The position numbers were made by a program, and so were the translations under genes. The notes below the pieces were generated by a model. It had not been told where the DNA came from, did no database searches, and saw nothing but the letters and a program-made list of their open reading frames with translations. From Mya arenaria (lineage: Eukaryota; Mollusca; Bivalvia; Myida; Myidae), in the NCBI RefSeq assembly GCF_026914265.1, contig NC_069135.1, positions 64,036,738 to 64,100,737 of the forward strand: a stretch of 64,000 bases of DNA. The letters are read 5' to 3'. The stretch's first letter is position 1, and each line of letters starts with the position of its first letter. Shown here one piece after another: positions 45,115 to 61,185 of the stretch.

Positions 45115-45480
45115 TAAATACTTTTAAAAAGAGTTACTACTTTCGTTTTTGAAGACGCCTGAAAATCGTTGACTATCCAAAATGCAACTATTTAAATAAT
45201 ACAGCCACATTTGAAAGTAATGATTTGTGTTCTTAAGATATTCGAATAACTATCGGAAAGGACTTTCTTCAACAGTCAACAAAAGTTAAGTATAAAATAG
45301 TATTTTTTCGGGTGGTGATTTAACCCGGTACCCGGTATCGATATTGGGAAAATCCGGTATCTCAGTTTATGATACCTGATTAGGTCGATATCGGCTGTTT
45401 CGTCATAGACGATACTGGTAAATATAACATTCTCTAAAGAAATCCTGGTATCGATAGGCCCGGTAACAATGTCCACAATA
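45115..45480 (+). repeat. Local ~200-bp repeat copy 3, plus CCGGTATCG-rich segment
   Basis: 45115-45310 matches 43665-43880. 45320-45475 is rich in CCGGTATCG/CCGGTA motifs; its part AAATCCTGGTATCGATA with GGCCCGGTA matches 55100-55130 (AAATCCCGGTAACGATAAG). Confidence 0.65.
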
Positions 45481-45484
45481 ATCA

Positions 45485-47245
45485 ACTATGACTTTGAATA
45501 TCTTAAAAAACAACAGAAAAGAGAGTTTGATTTCAAGAACGAAAAATAGTATGCATTGCCAACTTTGGAGAAATCTGCTGAATCGGCCTATAGAGTTATA
45601 TAGGGAAAATATGGTTAAACAGTTCTCACGACTTAGTCTTTCAACAGATCAACTTACTTCCTACATATATGTTAGGATAATTCTTGCCCTTGAAGAATAT
45701 TTTTTTGTATTAAGTGTATAATTTTTACATTTTGGTCCTTTTTAAGGGTTTTGTTGGTCATTAAAAGTTACATTGAAATAAGAAGGAGGTAAAAAAAAAA
45801 GTTTTGCTATTTAAAGTTATTATAGTCATCCGATCGTTTAGCTTTCAGCGGATTACGATGCAGAATCGTTTTCTCTTTCAAATGCACTTTTCGAAATAAT
45901 GATTTTTTAAATATCTTTTGGTCCGTTTTTGAACATTTATGTAAATTTTGTAGAAAATCGATGCCCAGAAATTGTGTATTCAACTGTACGATAATGGTTT
46001 TATGGCCCACCCCGCGGCGTATTCACAGCAGTATAGGAATAATCCATCGGCAAGGTTATGACACTGGGTATGACATTTGCAACGATGTTTGTCATTTATA
46101 GCAATAAAATTATTCCATAACTATTTCGATTTTTTTCCCTTTTATCACTATTATTTAATTGAAATTATGTATGATACTCGATAATTCATTAGTAACATTA
46201 GTACATTAGTACTTAAGAAATGTCATATATTGTTTTTGTGTAAAACAAAAAGGAAGTAATATATTTAGCAAAAATTATTCACTATTACAGACAGTTAATA
46301 CGTAACTCTTTTCTTATATTTAATATTAATGTTTCAAGTTTCATTGGCAATTTTGGAAATACATATGGGCTATGAAACATAATAAATAAGGGTATTCAAA
46401 GATAATAATTTACATATCTACATCGAGTTAACATGTTCATTAGTATTGCTTAAGTTCTAGTTCTTAATGGTAAACGTTTTGGTCTACCATTTTGCACTCA
46501 ACCAAACACGTTTATAAATTTAGCGTAAGTGTAATTATTTTGATTAGGCAAGAAATGTCTTACATGAAAATTTGTCAGCATATTTTTAGTAACGATTGCA
46601 CTAGGTTTTCATAACGTGTCAAAATGCCATTAAACCAACGTGTTGTTATGGAATAAAAGGGTATACCTGTCTTATTGTCAATACAACATTAATGACATTT
46701 TACTTGACTTGTATCGTTAAAGACCGGTACTAAATGATAGAAACTGCAGTTAATATTTCCTTTTAGCTGTTTCTATCCGAAATTACACACCCAATTTTGT
46801 GTTACACTGCTATTAGAAAAATACCAAACTGTTAAAATAAAGGTGTGGAAACGGCCCGTATTAAATGTCTTGATAAACGTTCAAGTATATATTTCAACAA
46901 AAAGACACGAAATGTAATTTGTAAAAGAAGTAAGTTAATCAGATATGATTTGATATTTCAGTAGTTTATCAACTAACGTTCCCCTATAGAACAGCTCTAC
47001 CTTATTATGGCTAAATCTAAAATCGTCCAAAACTGAAATTTTTTATCGCAACTTATAATAAAAGGACGGGTCAACTTTATGACCCTCAAAAATTCTGTAT
47101 TTCTTATCTGCCTTAATCTTACACTGCGTCCAGTAGATAAATAAGTGCTAAACTAGCGTATCTTAACGCTACTATTGCACTGAGAGGAGTAATCAATAGA
47201 GACCGTCGTTGCCCTGATAAGCTCCAAAGTTGGCAATGATTAACA
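45485..47245. other. Intergenic, nothing recognised
   Basis: AT-rich. A 77-codon frame at 45488-45721 has no recognisable similarity and is not called. Confidence 0.5.
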
Positions 47246-47246
47246 T

Positions 47247-47323
47247 GTCTAAGCTTTACTTAATATATATAACTTTTCATAGAAAAACAACAAGCAAATT
47301 GCTTTTACCAGACGTGTAATTGT
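47247..47323 (-). repeat. Split direct repeat B2
   Basis: 77 bp starting GTCTAAGCTTTACTTAATAT on the plus strand, identical as read to 47808-47884. Near its ends are short inverted sequences (ACATGTCT and AGACGTGT). Outer boundary of the element on this side, if B2 is part of it. Confidence 0.8.
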
Positions 47324-47580
47324 GAACTTAGCCGGCATGGTACCATATACAATGAATATGAATATAACAGTATCCATGAGACATACAGAGCCAGTTACAG
47401 TACCCTACAAAATGATATTCAGCTGTGACTCGAATCGCCCACGAAAAACCAGAGATAAAAACATAATGAAAAAATTCGCTCTGGAAACGTGTACCCATTT
47501 GTCCCTTTCTGCCGGTGAAAGGTTACGAGTCACAATGTCGGGCCTCATCTACTGAATATCTTAACCAAACCAATGAAAAA
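47324..47580 (+). other. Exon-like fragment, possibly TNF/C1q-like C-terminus
   Basis: Plus-strand open frame to TGA near 47555, inside the spacer between B2 and A2 and opposite in direction to the element. Its end, THLSLSAGERLRVTMSG, resembles the final strands of TNF/C1q-fold domains, and YKMIFSCDSNRP precedes it. An acceptor-like TTGCTTTTACCAG ends at 47310, inside B2, and the frame is open from there. Homology is by eye only. It could be a captured host exon or the host gene into which the element inserted. Confidence 0.35.
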
Positions 47581-47650
47581 TAATTCAACAAATAAACATG
47601 ATCAATTTCACATAAGAAAAATCAATAACATTTTATAAAATATTTCTTGG

Positions 47651-47807
47651 AAAATTCGATATGAACGGTATGTAATCCTCAGGTAGAATGACCAAATTAT
47701 CCAATATAATACTGCACGAAAATCTCGTGCATAAACCAATCAATATAAACCAGTACCGCATTAGACAATTTTTACTTCGCTATTCTACGAAACGCTCGTA
47801 AATACAC
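47651..47807 (-). repeat. Split direct repeat A2
   Basis: Plus-strand AAAATTCGATATGAACGGTA ... CTCGTAAATACACGT; matches 51658-51820 with a handful of substitutions and one small indel. Abuts B1. Confidence 0.85.
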
Positions 47808-47884
47808 GTCTAAGCTTTACTTAATATATATAACTTTTCATAGAAAAACAACAAGCAAATTGCTTTTACCAGACGTGTAATTGT
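47808..47884 (-). repeat. Split direct repeat B1
   Basis: 77 bp identical as read to 47247-47323, lying directly against A2, as expected for the B1-A2 junction of PAT-type elements. Confidence 0.85.
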
Positions 47885-47943
47885 AGAAAATAAAAAGAAC
47901 GGGCTGGGTGCGTTTATGATATAAGATTTACAAGTCCAAAGAT

Positions 47944-48785
47944 TTACAAGTCCAAAGATCGAGACGCTTCCAGTCTCTTCTTAACAGAATCGGGGATATA
48001 TCCATCTTTACTAGACTCGCATTTCCAGCGACCATGTCTCATCAGACAACGATCAGAGACTCCAGAATTTGCTGCCACTGTGGCACCACCTGAACGTAAT
48101 GAATGCAAACCAAGCTCTAAGTTTCCTGCAACTTCTTTAAGCCTACTGACTAAACATTCTCGAGCTCTAGTGTAATTGAGCGGTTTGTCTTTGTATATCA
48201 ATTTACAACTAGAATGAGATCGAAAACATGGTCGAAACAAATATTTATCTAAAGATGTATTTTGCTCGGATAAATTAAGATATTTCTGTAACAAAATGTA
48301 TGGACAAGCAACAGAGCTTCCTTTTGATATCAAAACTTCTTTACCAAATCTATATTGGTCTGTTTAACTCTTTCTCAAACTCAAAGAAAAATATGAATAA
48401 AAAAGCTTAACATCGTTACATCGCAAATTTCTTAATTCATCATAACGTAAAATCCAGCAAAAGACAAAACAATCATACACAAATCTCTTACAACAAGCAA
48501 ATCATTGTCGTTCAAATGGTTGTTGCACAATTGTATCAACATTTCTGACGTAACTGGCTCTTTTTTAACTGTAGGTTTTGAACACCAACGTTTAGCAGTC
48601 TCTAAAAGGTTTTTTATAAACATATTATCCGTAGGATCTGAATAGTTGCACAAATTATGCGCCCACTTAATAGCGTATACTGTTGCGGAAATTACACTGG
48701 CGGAAAATCTTCTGTCAATTAAATCAGTCACATATAAAGCTACATATATTGGAGATGCTGGTAAAGCCGAACCGCCCTTCGGCAT
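47944..48785 (-). pseudogene. Tyrosine recombinase of the retroelement, frameshifted
   Basis: Two minus-strand frames cover one recombinase. The N-terminal part (48785-48432) has a SAM-like alpha-helical core-binding region ending LCMIVLSFAGF; the catalytic part (48333-47944) has LGLHSLRSGGATVAA (HxxR), MRHGRWKCES (H/W) and DGYI (nucleophile Tyr). A one-base loss in a T-run near 48450 shifts the frame just before the first catalytic Arg region, and a stop lies near 48365. All recognisable catalytic residues survive in the DNA. It would integrate the circular DNA intermediate. Confidence 0.88.
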
Positions 48786-49084
48786 GATAAATTGTTCCCA
48801 CTTTTTAAAATATGAATGGTATTGTCACTTTTACTCCCCGTAATCATGGTGGCCCTCTTCTTCGGTAATTCCCCAAACTGGCTTCTGTCTACGTCACCAC
48901 CGACAACTTCCGCCTCTATGGCCTGCTCGATGCGCAGCCATGAAGATAGAACACATAAATCAGAATCTGCACTTTAATGCTATAAACCGAACTTAAACGG
49001 TCTGCCATTAAATATGCCGTTCTTGCCCCGACCTGGCTTCGTAAGTATTCCTGGCTGAAAAAATCTAATATCATTCATAAAGTG

Positions 49085-51542
49085 AACGCGACCCTGTCAC
49101 CTGCAAAAATCAATGGCCAAAAAGGCGCGCTACGCCATGTGGGCATAATTAATGTAAATGTACATTTCTCTTTTTCAATCTTTCGAATACATTTACATAT
49201 CAATGCGGGTGGCGGAACAAGCCAGCTATTTCCAATGGACCAATCCTGTCAAACGCATCAACACCGGACGTACCTGGACACCAATACCTGGAATTAAAAC
49301 ATGCGCACTTTGCGTTATAATCTGTAGCGAACCTATCGCATGTGTGTGGACCCCAGGAAGCGTCCAATGACCTGAAAATCAAATCACAAACTGACCAATC
49401 GTCGCAATCGCCATTTCTGCTCAATTCGTCTGCCTGAACATTATCAGAACGTGGTATCCACATGGACATAATATTGATATCATTTTTTAAACAAAAATCA
49501 TTTAGTTACAAAGCAACTTCTTGCAAGTAAGGCTTCTTACTACCGTTAGAAATGATCTGAACAACATTTTTATTGTCTGTGTTTACCATTACTGTGTTGC
49601 CTTCCAGCAAAGTGGATTCACTACGTACTACTCGGTGAATTGCCTCCAGCTCACGCCATGTAGAGCTCAAAAGAGCTTCCTCTACTGACCATGAACGCAT
49701 TACCGTACTATCATCACAACCCTCAAGGTAACCACCGTAACCGGTAGAGCTAGCATCACAGTATACCTGAACACAGTCAGCTACTTTTGCTACTGCTAAA
49801 CTAGAGCAATTTTCGGTTCGCAAATATTCCTTCCAGAATACAAGCTCATCTAGAGCTTTACTCGTCACTATGACAGGAGCATACCAGCTCGCCCTAGACA
49901 ATATACAGTCATACAAGGACCTTGTCCGCAGCCTAACCGCTGGGCCAACAGCGCTTTTCATCGACAATATCTGACCAACAATCTGTGCTAATCTACGGGC
50001 CGGAACTAAAACGCCTCCCGCGAAAACCCTACTTATAATTTCGCTCAGGCTCTTTAGAGCTCGTTCGATTCTATCCTCAGTAACATAAATCTCACCTGAT
50101 CTCATATTCCAGCTATAACCCAGCCAAACAAGCGACAAGCATGGATCCCAGTGGAATTTTTCGTGAGCAATCAAAAACCCGATCTTTTCTAAATCTGATT
50201 TTACAAACTCACTAAGGGCTTTAGACCTGATGTTTTCTTGATCCCCTCCGAGCCCATCGTCTAGGAACATGATTACACTGTAGCCTGCAGCTCTCCATTT
50301 GCATACAACTGCCCTCAGACATTTCGAAAATATATAACCTGCAGTGCTAAGCCCAAAAGCTAAAACATTGTAAACAAAGTAACGGACTTTTCCATTGAAG
50401 TACCATGAAAACCCCAAAAACATTTTGTGGTCCTCAAAAATTTGAATATGATGGTATGCTGATTTTAAATCAAACGTAAAAATAAAATCTCCATTTCGAA
50501 ACATTGTCTTTGCAATTTCTTGGTTTTCAAAACAAAATTTGAATTTGTATAAATGCTTATTGATATGTCTGCAGTCCAATACAAGACGTGCCTTACCAGT
50601 TCTACCAAACGCTACCGTCAGCGGGTTCACCACGTGCGGGACGTCAGTCACCTCACTAATGCACTGTTTAGCTAAAAGCTTACCTATCTCCTCATTTACA
50701 AAAGGCACGTTATCACGTGCGGATCTATTATTATTCAGTACTACTGTTTCTGGCATTTCCTTAAAAGGTATCTTATAACCATTTTTGACGACGTCTAAAA
50801 TGTGAGAATTTGCCCCAGCTTCAACCCAATGTGAATAACACGATTTTAACCTACCAACTGGGCTTTCAGCACTTACTTGTACAATTTCCTTGTCATCTCC
50901 TTTACTCAAATTCGAACTACCAAAACTGTTATTTGATCTATCGACATCGCCTACAGCTTTTAGAGAGCATAGAGAATGGCTACTTAACTGTTTGTTGTTA
51001 TCCGGTACCGCTGCCTGCGCCACCCCGGGACGGTTCGCCACGTGGTCGCATCGCCAATGGCCGGGTTTGCCGCTCTGGAAACAAGAGCCTGGGCGCCTGG
51101 TCGGAAACGGGACTGGATACGCTGATGATGCAGTAGAAGATACTGTATACGGCGCGAACCGCCTAGACTTCGCGCGACGCTCATCTTTGAACTTCCGGTC
51201 GGCCTTCAGCTGAGCTTTGAATATCTTCTTCTCATCGTCAGAGTCTTCGGCGAGAGGATGCGCCTCGTACTCTTGTACAACCTTCCAACCGTGCTCAGAA
51301 CTGTCTGCTAACTTTATCAACTTTCGTCTATGTTTAAGCAAGTCCATACCTTCCACAATTTTTCCCCGTGCCTTCGCAACAGCGTCATCCGGTTGAGATG
51401 CGGTAACGTCCTGTAGACTGGAGCCCGCTTCCTGCAGCTTGTCGAGCACATGCGCGTTGGCCTTGAACTGTGCTTCATTGCCTTTCCTCTTGAATACATA
51501 ATTATTGTTCGCTGACAAAGTATTCTGAATTTGCGAACTCAA
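49085..51542 (-). pseudogene. Reverse transcriptase-RNase H of the retroelement
   Basis: The main frame 51542-49506 has 678 aa. An N-terminal region (about 1-250) of unknown, gag-like character includes CFQSGKPGHWRCDH, a degenerate zinc-knuckle-like Cys/His cluster. RT follows (about 280-500) with RLVLDCRHINKHL, FTFDLKSAYHHIQI, AFGLSTAGYIFSK and the catalytic FLDDG. RNase H (about 590-678) has VYCDASSTGYGG, STWRELEAIH and VNTDNKNVV. A single in-frame TAA at about 49503-49505 cuts it; the same frame continues with WIPRSDNVQADELSR and FNSRYWCPGTSGVDAF (49469-49200), then a shifted MPTWRSAPFWPL near 49140, all characteristic of DIRS-type proteins. Confidence 0.9.
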
Positions 51543-51657
51543 ATCCCTTTGCGTTGAATTTTAACGTTGCTCAAATGAAGATAATTTATTGTCAATAAGT
51601 TTTTCAATGTTCGATAAAAGCACGTTTTCCGAATCCATGCCGGCAAAATGAACATGT

Positions 51658-51820
51658 ACAAAATTCGATATGAACGGTATGCAATCCTCAGGTAGAATGA
51701 CCAAATTATCCAATATAATACTGCACTAAAATCTCGTGCATAAACCAATCAATATAAACCAGTACCGCATTAGACAAATTTTACTTCGCTATTTTACGAA
51801 ACGCTCGTAAATACACGTAT
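51658..51820 (-). repeat. Split direct repeat A1
   Basis: Right-hand copy of the A repeat, at the 5' end of the minus-strand element. The shared sequence ends at AATACACGT; TATTAGTAGG beyond is presumed flank. Confidence 0.85.
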
Positions 51821-51894
51821 TAGTAGGTTGACAGTCACCTTAAAATAACACTTTTATCAAGCTGTAAAATTGAAATACAATATATTTTATTATG

Positions 51895-53720
51895 CACCCT
51901 GAGGGGTATATTGCTTTGCACAGGCATGTCGGTATGTCGGTCGGTCGGTCGGTCGCTCGATCCGTCGGTAGACCAAAGCTTGTCCGAGTGATAACTCAAC
52001 AATTCCTAGACGTATGGTCATCAAACTTCACATAAAGGTTTGGCCTGACCAGTAGATGAACCCTATTGATTTTGGGGGTCATCGGGTCAAAGATCAAGGT
52101 CACAGTGACCTTTAATGGTAAAATAATTTTAAAGCTTGTCCGAGTGATAACTCAATAATGCCTGCACCCATGGCCCTCAAACTTGACATGGAGGTTGGGC
52201 CTGACCAGTAGATGACCCCTATTGTTTTTGGGGGTCATCAGGCCAAAGGTCAAGATCACAGTGACCTTGAATGGGAAAAGGTTGTCCGAGTGATAACGTG
52301 ACAATGCCTGCATCCATGGCCCTCAAACTTGACATGGAGGTTTGGGCCTGGCCAGTAGCTGACCACTATTGTTTTTTGGGCTCAAGGGGTCAAAGGTCAA
52401 GGTCTCAGTGACCTTGAATGGTAAAAGGTTGTTCGAGTGATAACTCAACAATGCCTGCACCCATGGCCCTCGAACTTGACTTGGAGAATTGGCCTGACCA
52501 GGAGATGACCCCTATGGTTTTTGGGGGTCATCTGGCCAAAGGTCTAGGTCACAGTGACCTGGAATGGTAAAAGGTTGTCCGAGTGATAACTCGACAATGC
52601 CTGCACCCATGGCCCTCAAACTTGACTTGGAGTTTGGGCCTGGTCAGAAGATGGTCCCTATTGATTTAAGGGGTCATTGGGCCAAAGGTCAAGGTCACAG
52701 TGACCTGGAATTTTAAAAGGTTATCCGAGTGATAACTTGACAATGGCTGCACCCATGGCCCTCAAACTTGATTTGGAGGTTGAGCCTGGCCAGAAGATTG
52801 TCCCTATTAATTTTAGGGGTCATTGGGCCAAAGGTCAAGGTCATAGTGACCTTGAATGATAAAAGGTTGTCCAAGTGATAACTCAACAATACCTGCACCC
52901 ATGGCCCTCAAAGTTGACATGGAGGTTGGGCCTGACCAGTAGATGACCCCTATTGATTTTAGGGGTCAAAGGTAAAGGTTACAGTGACCTTGAAAGCAAA
53001 CTCGACAATTCTTGGACCTATGGTCATCAAACTTGACATAAAGGTTGGGCCTGCCCAGTAGATGACTCCTATCGACTTTGGGGGTCATCAGGCCAAAGTC
53101 AATTTCACAGTAACCTTTAACGCAAAAAAGTTAACAAATCTTCCCCCACTGATATCTCAACAATGCCTGAACCTATGATCATTAAACTTGAAATGGATGT
53201 TAAGCCTGACAAGTAGATCACCCTTATTGATTTTAGGATTCATAGAGCCAAAGGTCAAGGTCACAGTGATCTTGAATGGTAAAAGGTTGTCCGAGTGATA
53301 ACTCAACAATGCCTGAACCCATGGTCTTCAAACTTGACTTGGAGTTGCATCTGACTTGTAGATGACCCCTTATGATTTAAGGGGTCATCAGGTCAAAGGT
53401 CAATGTCACAGTGACCTTGAACGAAAAAAAACTTGTATTGTGATAACTTGACAATGCCTGCACCCATGGCCCTCAAACTTGACATTTAGGTTTCTGGTGA
53501 CCAGCTGATGACTCTGGATTTTGAGTTTATAGAGTCAAAGGTCATGACGGTCATAACACACTTTATTCTCACACTTTAATGGTCATAATCTTAAAACAGC
53601 AACAAATCAGCTGTCATTTCGGTCCATGCATATTTCATTCAATTGTCCATATAATCCTGACAACATGGCGCTCAGGTGGGGGCATAATGTTTGACAAACA
53701 TCTCTTGTTTCAATAGTAAT
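51895..53720 (+). mobile_element. Repeat-array element with ~146-bp units
   Basis: A leader (TATGCACCCTGAGGGGTATA and a (TCGG)n run at 51925-51960) is followed by about 11 units of ~146 bp (GGCCCTCAAAC/GGCCCTCGAAC anchors at 52172, 52318, 52465, 52611, 52757 and 52902), then a trailer with GGGGCATAATGTTTGACAAAC and CATCTCTTGTTT. The leader/tandem/trailer layout resembles pearl/CvA-like elements of bivalves, thought to be non-autonomous (family recall, not searched). Each unit carries AGGTCAAGGTCACAGTGACC or a variant. No coding capacity. Confidence 0.8.
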
Positions 53721-55600
53721 TGTCTTTTAATTCTAGTGTGATATTTGGGGAATAGATTTGGAAAGCAATAATTCATTTTAATGAACAGCCAGTGTGTGTT
53801 GATCTTTAAAAGTTAAAGTGTTATAGGTCTTATATGTATGCAAAATCGTATACAATAAATTTGCAATTCTGTTGTCTACATGCCTTAAAAACATGTCTTT
53901 GCTGGTGTATGTGGTATTATGGCAATGAGCTTGTAATGCTTACATCAAAATAGATAGTCTGTTCTGGTCTGATTTCAAATATAACAGGTACAAACATGCC
54001 TATCTGAGAAAGGTTCTGTTCATTCCAAACATGAGGAAATTATAAGTACAGTGAAACGGTTGAGAATGTATATATCTTTTAATATTTTAATTTCAGGTAT
54101 ATGCGGCATGATAACTCCCCGCTGTGCATCTCTTGTTTATTGCACTTGTCTCACAGCATTTGGTCATTTTCCTGTGTATCTGTTAATTGGTACATGGCCT
54201 TTTAAAGTTGACACTTTCAGAGTAGATAATTTCAATGTCCGACTTATATATATATCAAATTATTGTATAAACAATATACATAACTAAATGAATTAATCAG
54301 AGTAATAAACAAATAAGTGTTTTAATAAATACACAATTATGATCTGACGTTTACGGGCTCTGAAGTAATCAGTTATACTGACCCATGAAAGAACATGTCA
54401 TAAAAGACTAATCAAAGGGTTATTGATGTATCTTATTGCTGCCTTAAACCCTATGTCATTTGTGGACTCATTCAAAAATGCTGTTCTGAAAACTTACTTC
54501 ACAACATGCCTTGTTTTCGATGCACGAATTACTCCCTTAACAGAAATGTTCAAATACATCAAGAAATAAAATATTGTGTAAATCATGTGATTGTATATAA
54601 TTGTAACAGAACATGTATCTCTTTTAGTATTTCCAAAATACATAGATCTAAGAAAAACTCAAAGCAACATATTTTGTAATGAATAAAAAAGACACTTAAA
54701 TCATATTACATTTTTCATAATATTAGCAAATTAGCTAATTGCTTACTGTTATAATGTTAAAAACAACTCGGTGTAGCATAATATTTTATTTAAACATTTT
54801 CTTCAGATTTAAAAAGAAATCAGAACTTTCTATTATAAAGTAGTATATATGTAAAATAAATAAATCTAAAAAAAATCATTTTATTGTTTGATGCAATTAA
54901 AGAATGGAATGAACATCCCGACACTGGCGCTCACACATCCATTAATTGGAAACACGTGTGACATGTGTCATAAAGGGGCTTCATATCATCATTATTTAGG
55001 TTATAGTAACTTGAAAATGACACAGTTTATGATTCCGGATTATGTTGGTACCGGGTTTTACGTCACAGTCGGTACCGGGTAATATAATACTCTCTTTAGA
55101 AATCCCGGTAACGATAAGCCCGGTATCAGTGTCACAGGACTCAGAAAGACTTTCATTTCATTCCGACATTTTTAAGTTTCCATGTTGCCAACAGTTTGCC
55201 GTACGGAAAAAGCTAAAAAGAAATCCTGGCCTTTGTATGGACTAAGTTTTAGGGCAGGTTAAAGTTTTAGGGCAAGTTGGGACCAACAGCACATCCTGGG
55301 TAAGGTAGCACCGGGCGCATGCTCACTTAATTTGTCAAAGTTTTCTTTTTTATTTCAATATAGGAGAAGAAGGTAATAAAATATGCAAAAATTGCGACTT
55401 TGAAATTTATAAAACCTTCTGTAGGAAGTACCCCCATCTCCCCTGTCAACAATTTAATTCAAATGAATTTCGGTTCTGAGGGAGTCACGCATGTCAAAAT
55501 GTTACGTTCCTTTGTTTTGCCCCCTCGAACATCAACTCCTGGGACCGCTCCTATAAATCGTTTAGAACTTGGTAAACCGAGAGTATATTTGACAATCAAA
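53721..55600. other. Intergenic upstream of gene 2
   Basis: AT-rich. 55040-55135 holds the CCGGTA repeat related to 45320-45475. 55400-55606 has a 68-codon frame of no recognisable similarity. No gene supported. Confidence 0.5.
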
Positions 55601-55619
55601 TTATGATTTTAGACTCAAG

Positions 55620-60179
<4,560 letters not shown>

Positions 60180-60970
60180 ATCATGTCAGTCAATTAATAT
60201 GAGTGAAATTTGTATCAGGTGTGAAGTAAGTTTAATGTTCAAGACTAATTATAATGTATACTATTATACTGACAATACGAATATACAATGCTTTATGTGA
60301 AATATCGCGCGATTCAATTACTGTGAGAGTATTTGACGGAAACTTGACTTTTAAATTATTTTGAATTCTAACAGTTTTCATTAGTGACAAGTCGTGTAGT
60401 AATGTGTTATTAGAAAATAATATACGAGTATGAGAATGTGTATTATTAATTGAAATGTTAGTAGCTGATTGTGTATGAAATATACCAACAAGTTGGTTTC
60501 TTACATGTGAATGTCTAATCCAACAATAGTAATTGTGTAATAGAATGATTCAGAGTATATATTATAGAGTAATAGACACGGTGTTTTATTCTTTCATGCA
60601 GTTTGTATTTGGTAAACATAATGTTTAAAATGTGTTTATATTGAAATTAAACATACCTGTACGTATCCTTATACATGTATATTGAATGAATAATTCTATA
60701 GGCAGTGACCAAATAGTGAATTCTTCCCAAAAATCCAAAAAGATGGATTAAATTGTTTAAACAGACATTGACCATAGTTAAAATTGTTTCCTCATATTTG
60801 AATTGAATGATTAAACCGACATTGACCAATGTGAAACTTGTTTACCCATATACAAACATTGGTGTTCTAGATGTAACTAATGTCAAAAAAGTGTTTAAAT
60901 GGACTCGCTCATGTTTTTGGACCAAAACATATTTCCCAAGTAATGCATCTGAACTGAGTTATCGTATTAT
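60180..60970 (+). other. 3' flank/UTR of gene 2
   Basis: Matches the gene 1 flank to about 60680, lacking the ~90-bp insertion. A conserved ATTAAA is at 60646-60651. Beyond that no recognisable feature. Confidence 0.5.
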
Positions 60971-60974
60971 TAGT

Positions 60975-61185
60975 TGACTGTAGATTACCCCTATTGATTC
61001 GAGGGGTCAAAGGTCAAGGTTACAGTGATCTTGAAAGCAAACTTGACAATTCCTGGACCTATGGTCATCAAACTTGACTTGAAGGTTGGGCCTGACCAGT
61101 AGATGAACTCTCCTGACTTTGGGGGTCATCTGGCCAAGGTCAAGGTCACAGAATTCTTTAACGCAAAAAAGTTAACAAATCTGTT
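60975..61185 (+). mobile_element. Fragment of the 146-bp-unit element
   Basis: Matches 52930-53145, including the same shortened unit (GGGGTCAAAGGT ... GAAAGCAAACT) and the run ACGCAAAAAAGTTAACAAATC. It is an internal piece with neither leader nor trailer. Confidence 0.85.

Larger units (their letters stand above)
47247..51820 (-). mobile_element. DIRS/PAT-like tyrosine-recombinase retrotransposon
   Basis: Minus-strand element with RT-RNase H (51542-49085) followed by a tyrosine recombinase (48785-47944), the gene content of DIRS-type elements. Repeats are in split direct form. A1 at 51820-51658 matches A2 at 47807-47651 (about 157 bp, few differences). B1 at 47884-47808 matches B2 at 47323-47247 (77 bp, identical as read). 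The order A1-genes-B1-A2-spacer-B2 is the PAT-type split direct repeat. No target duplication is expected for this class. Coding lesions (at least two stops and several frameshifts) make it non-autonomous but fairly young. The 330-bp spacer between A2 and B2 is unusual. Confidence 0.88.

Noticed and set aside
50810..51213. Plus-strand frames opposite the retroelement
   Set aside because: Shadows of the minus-strand RT frame, which has clear catalytic motifs.
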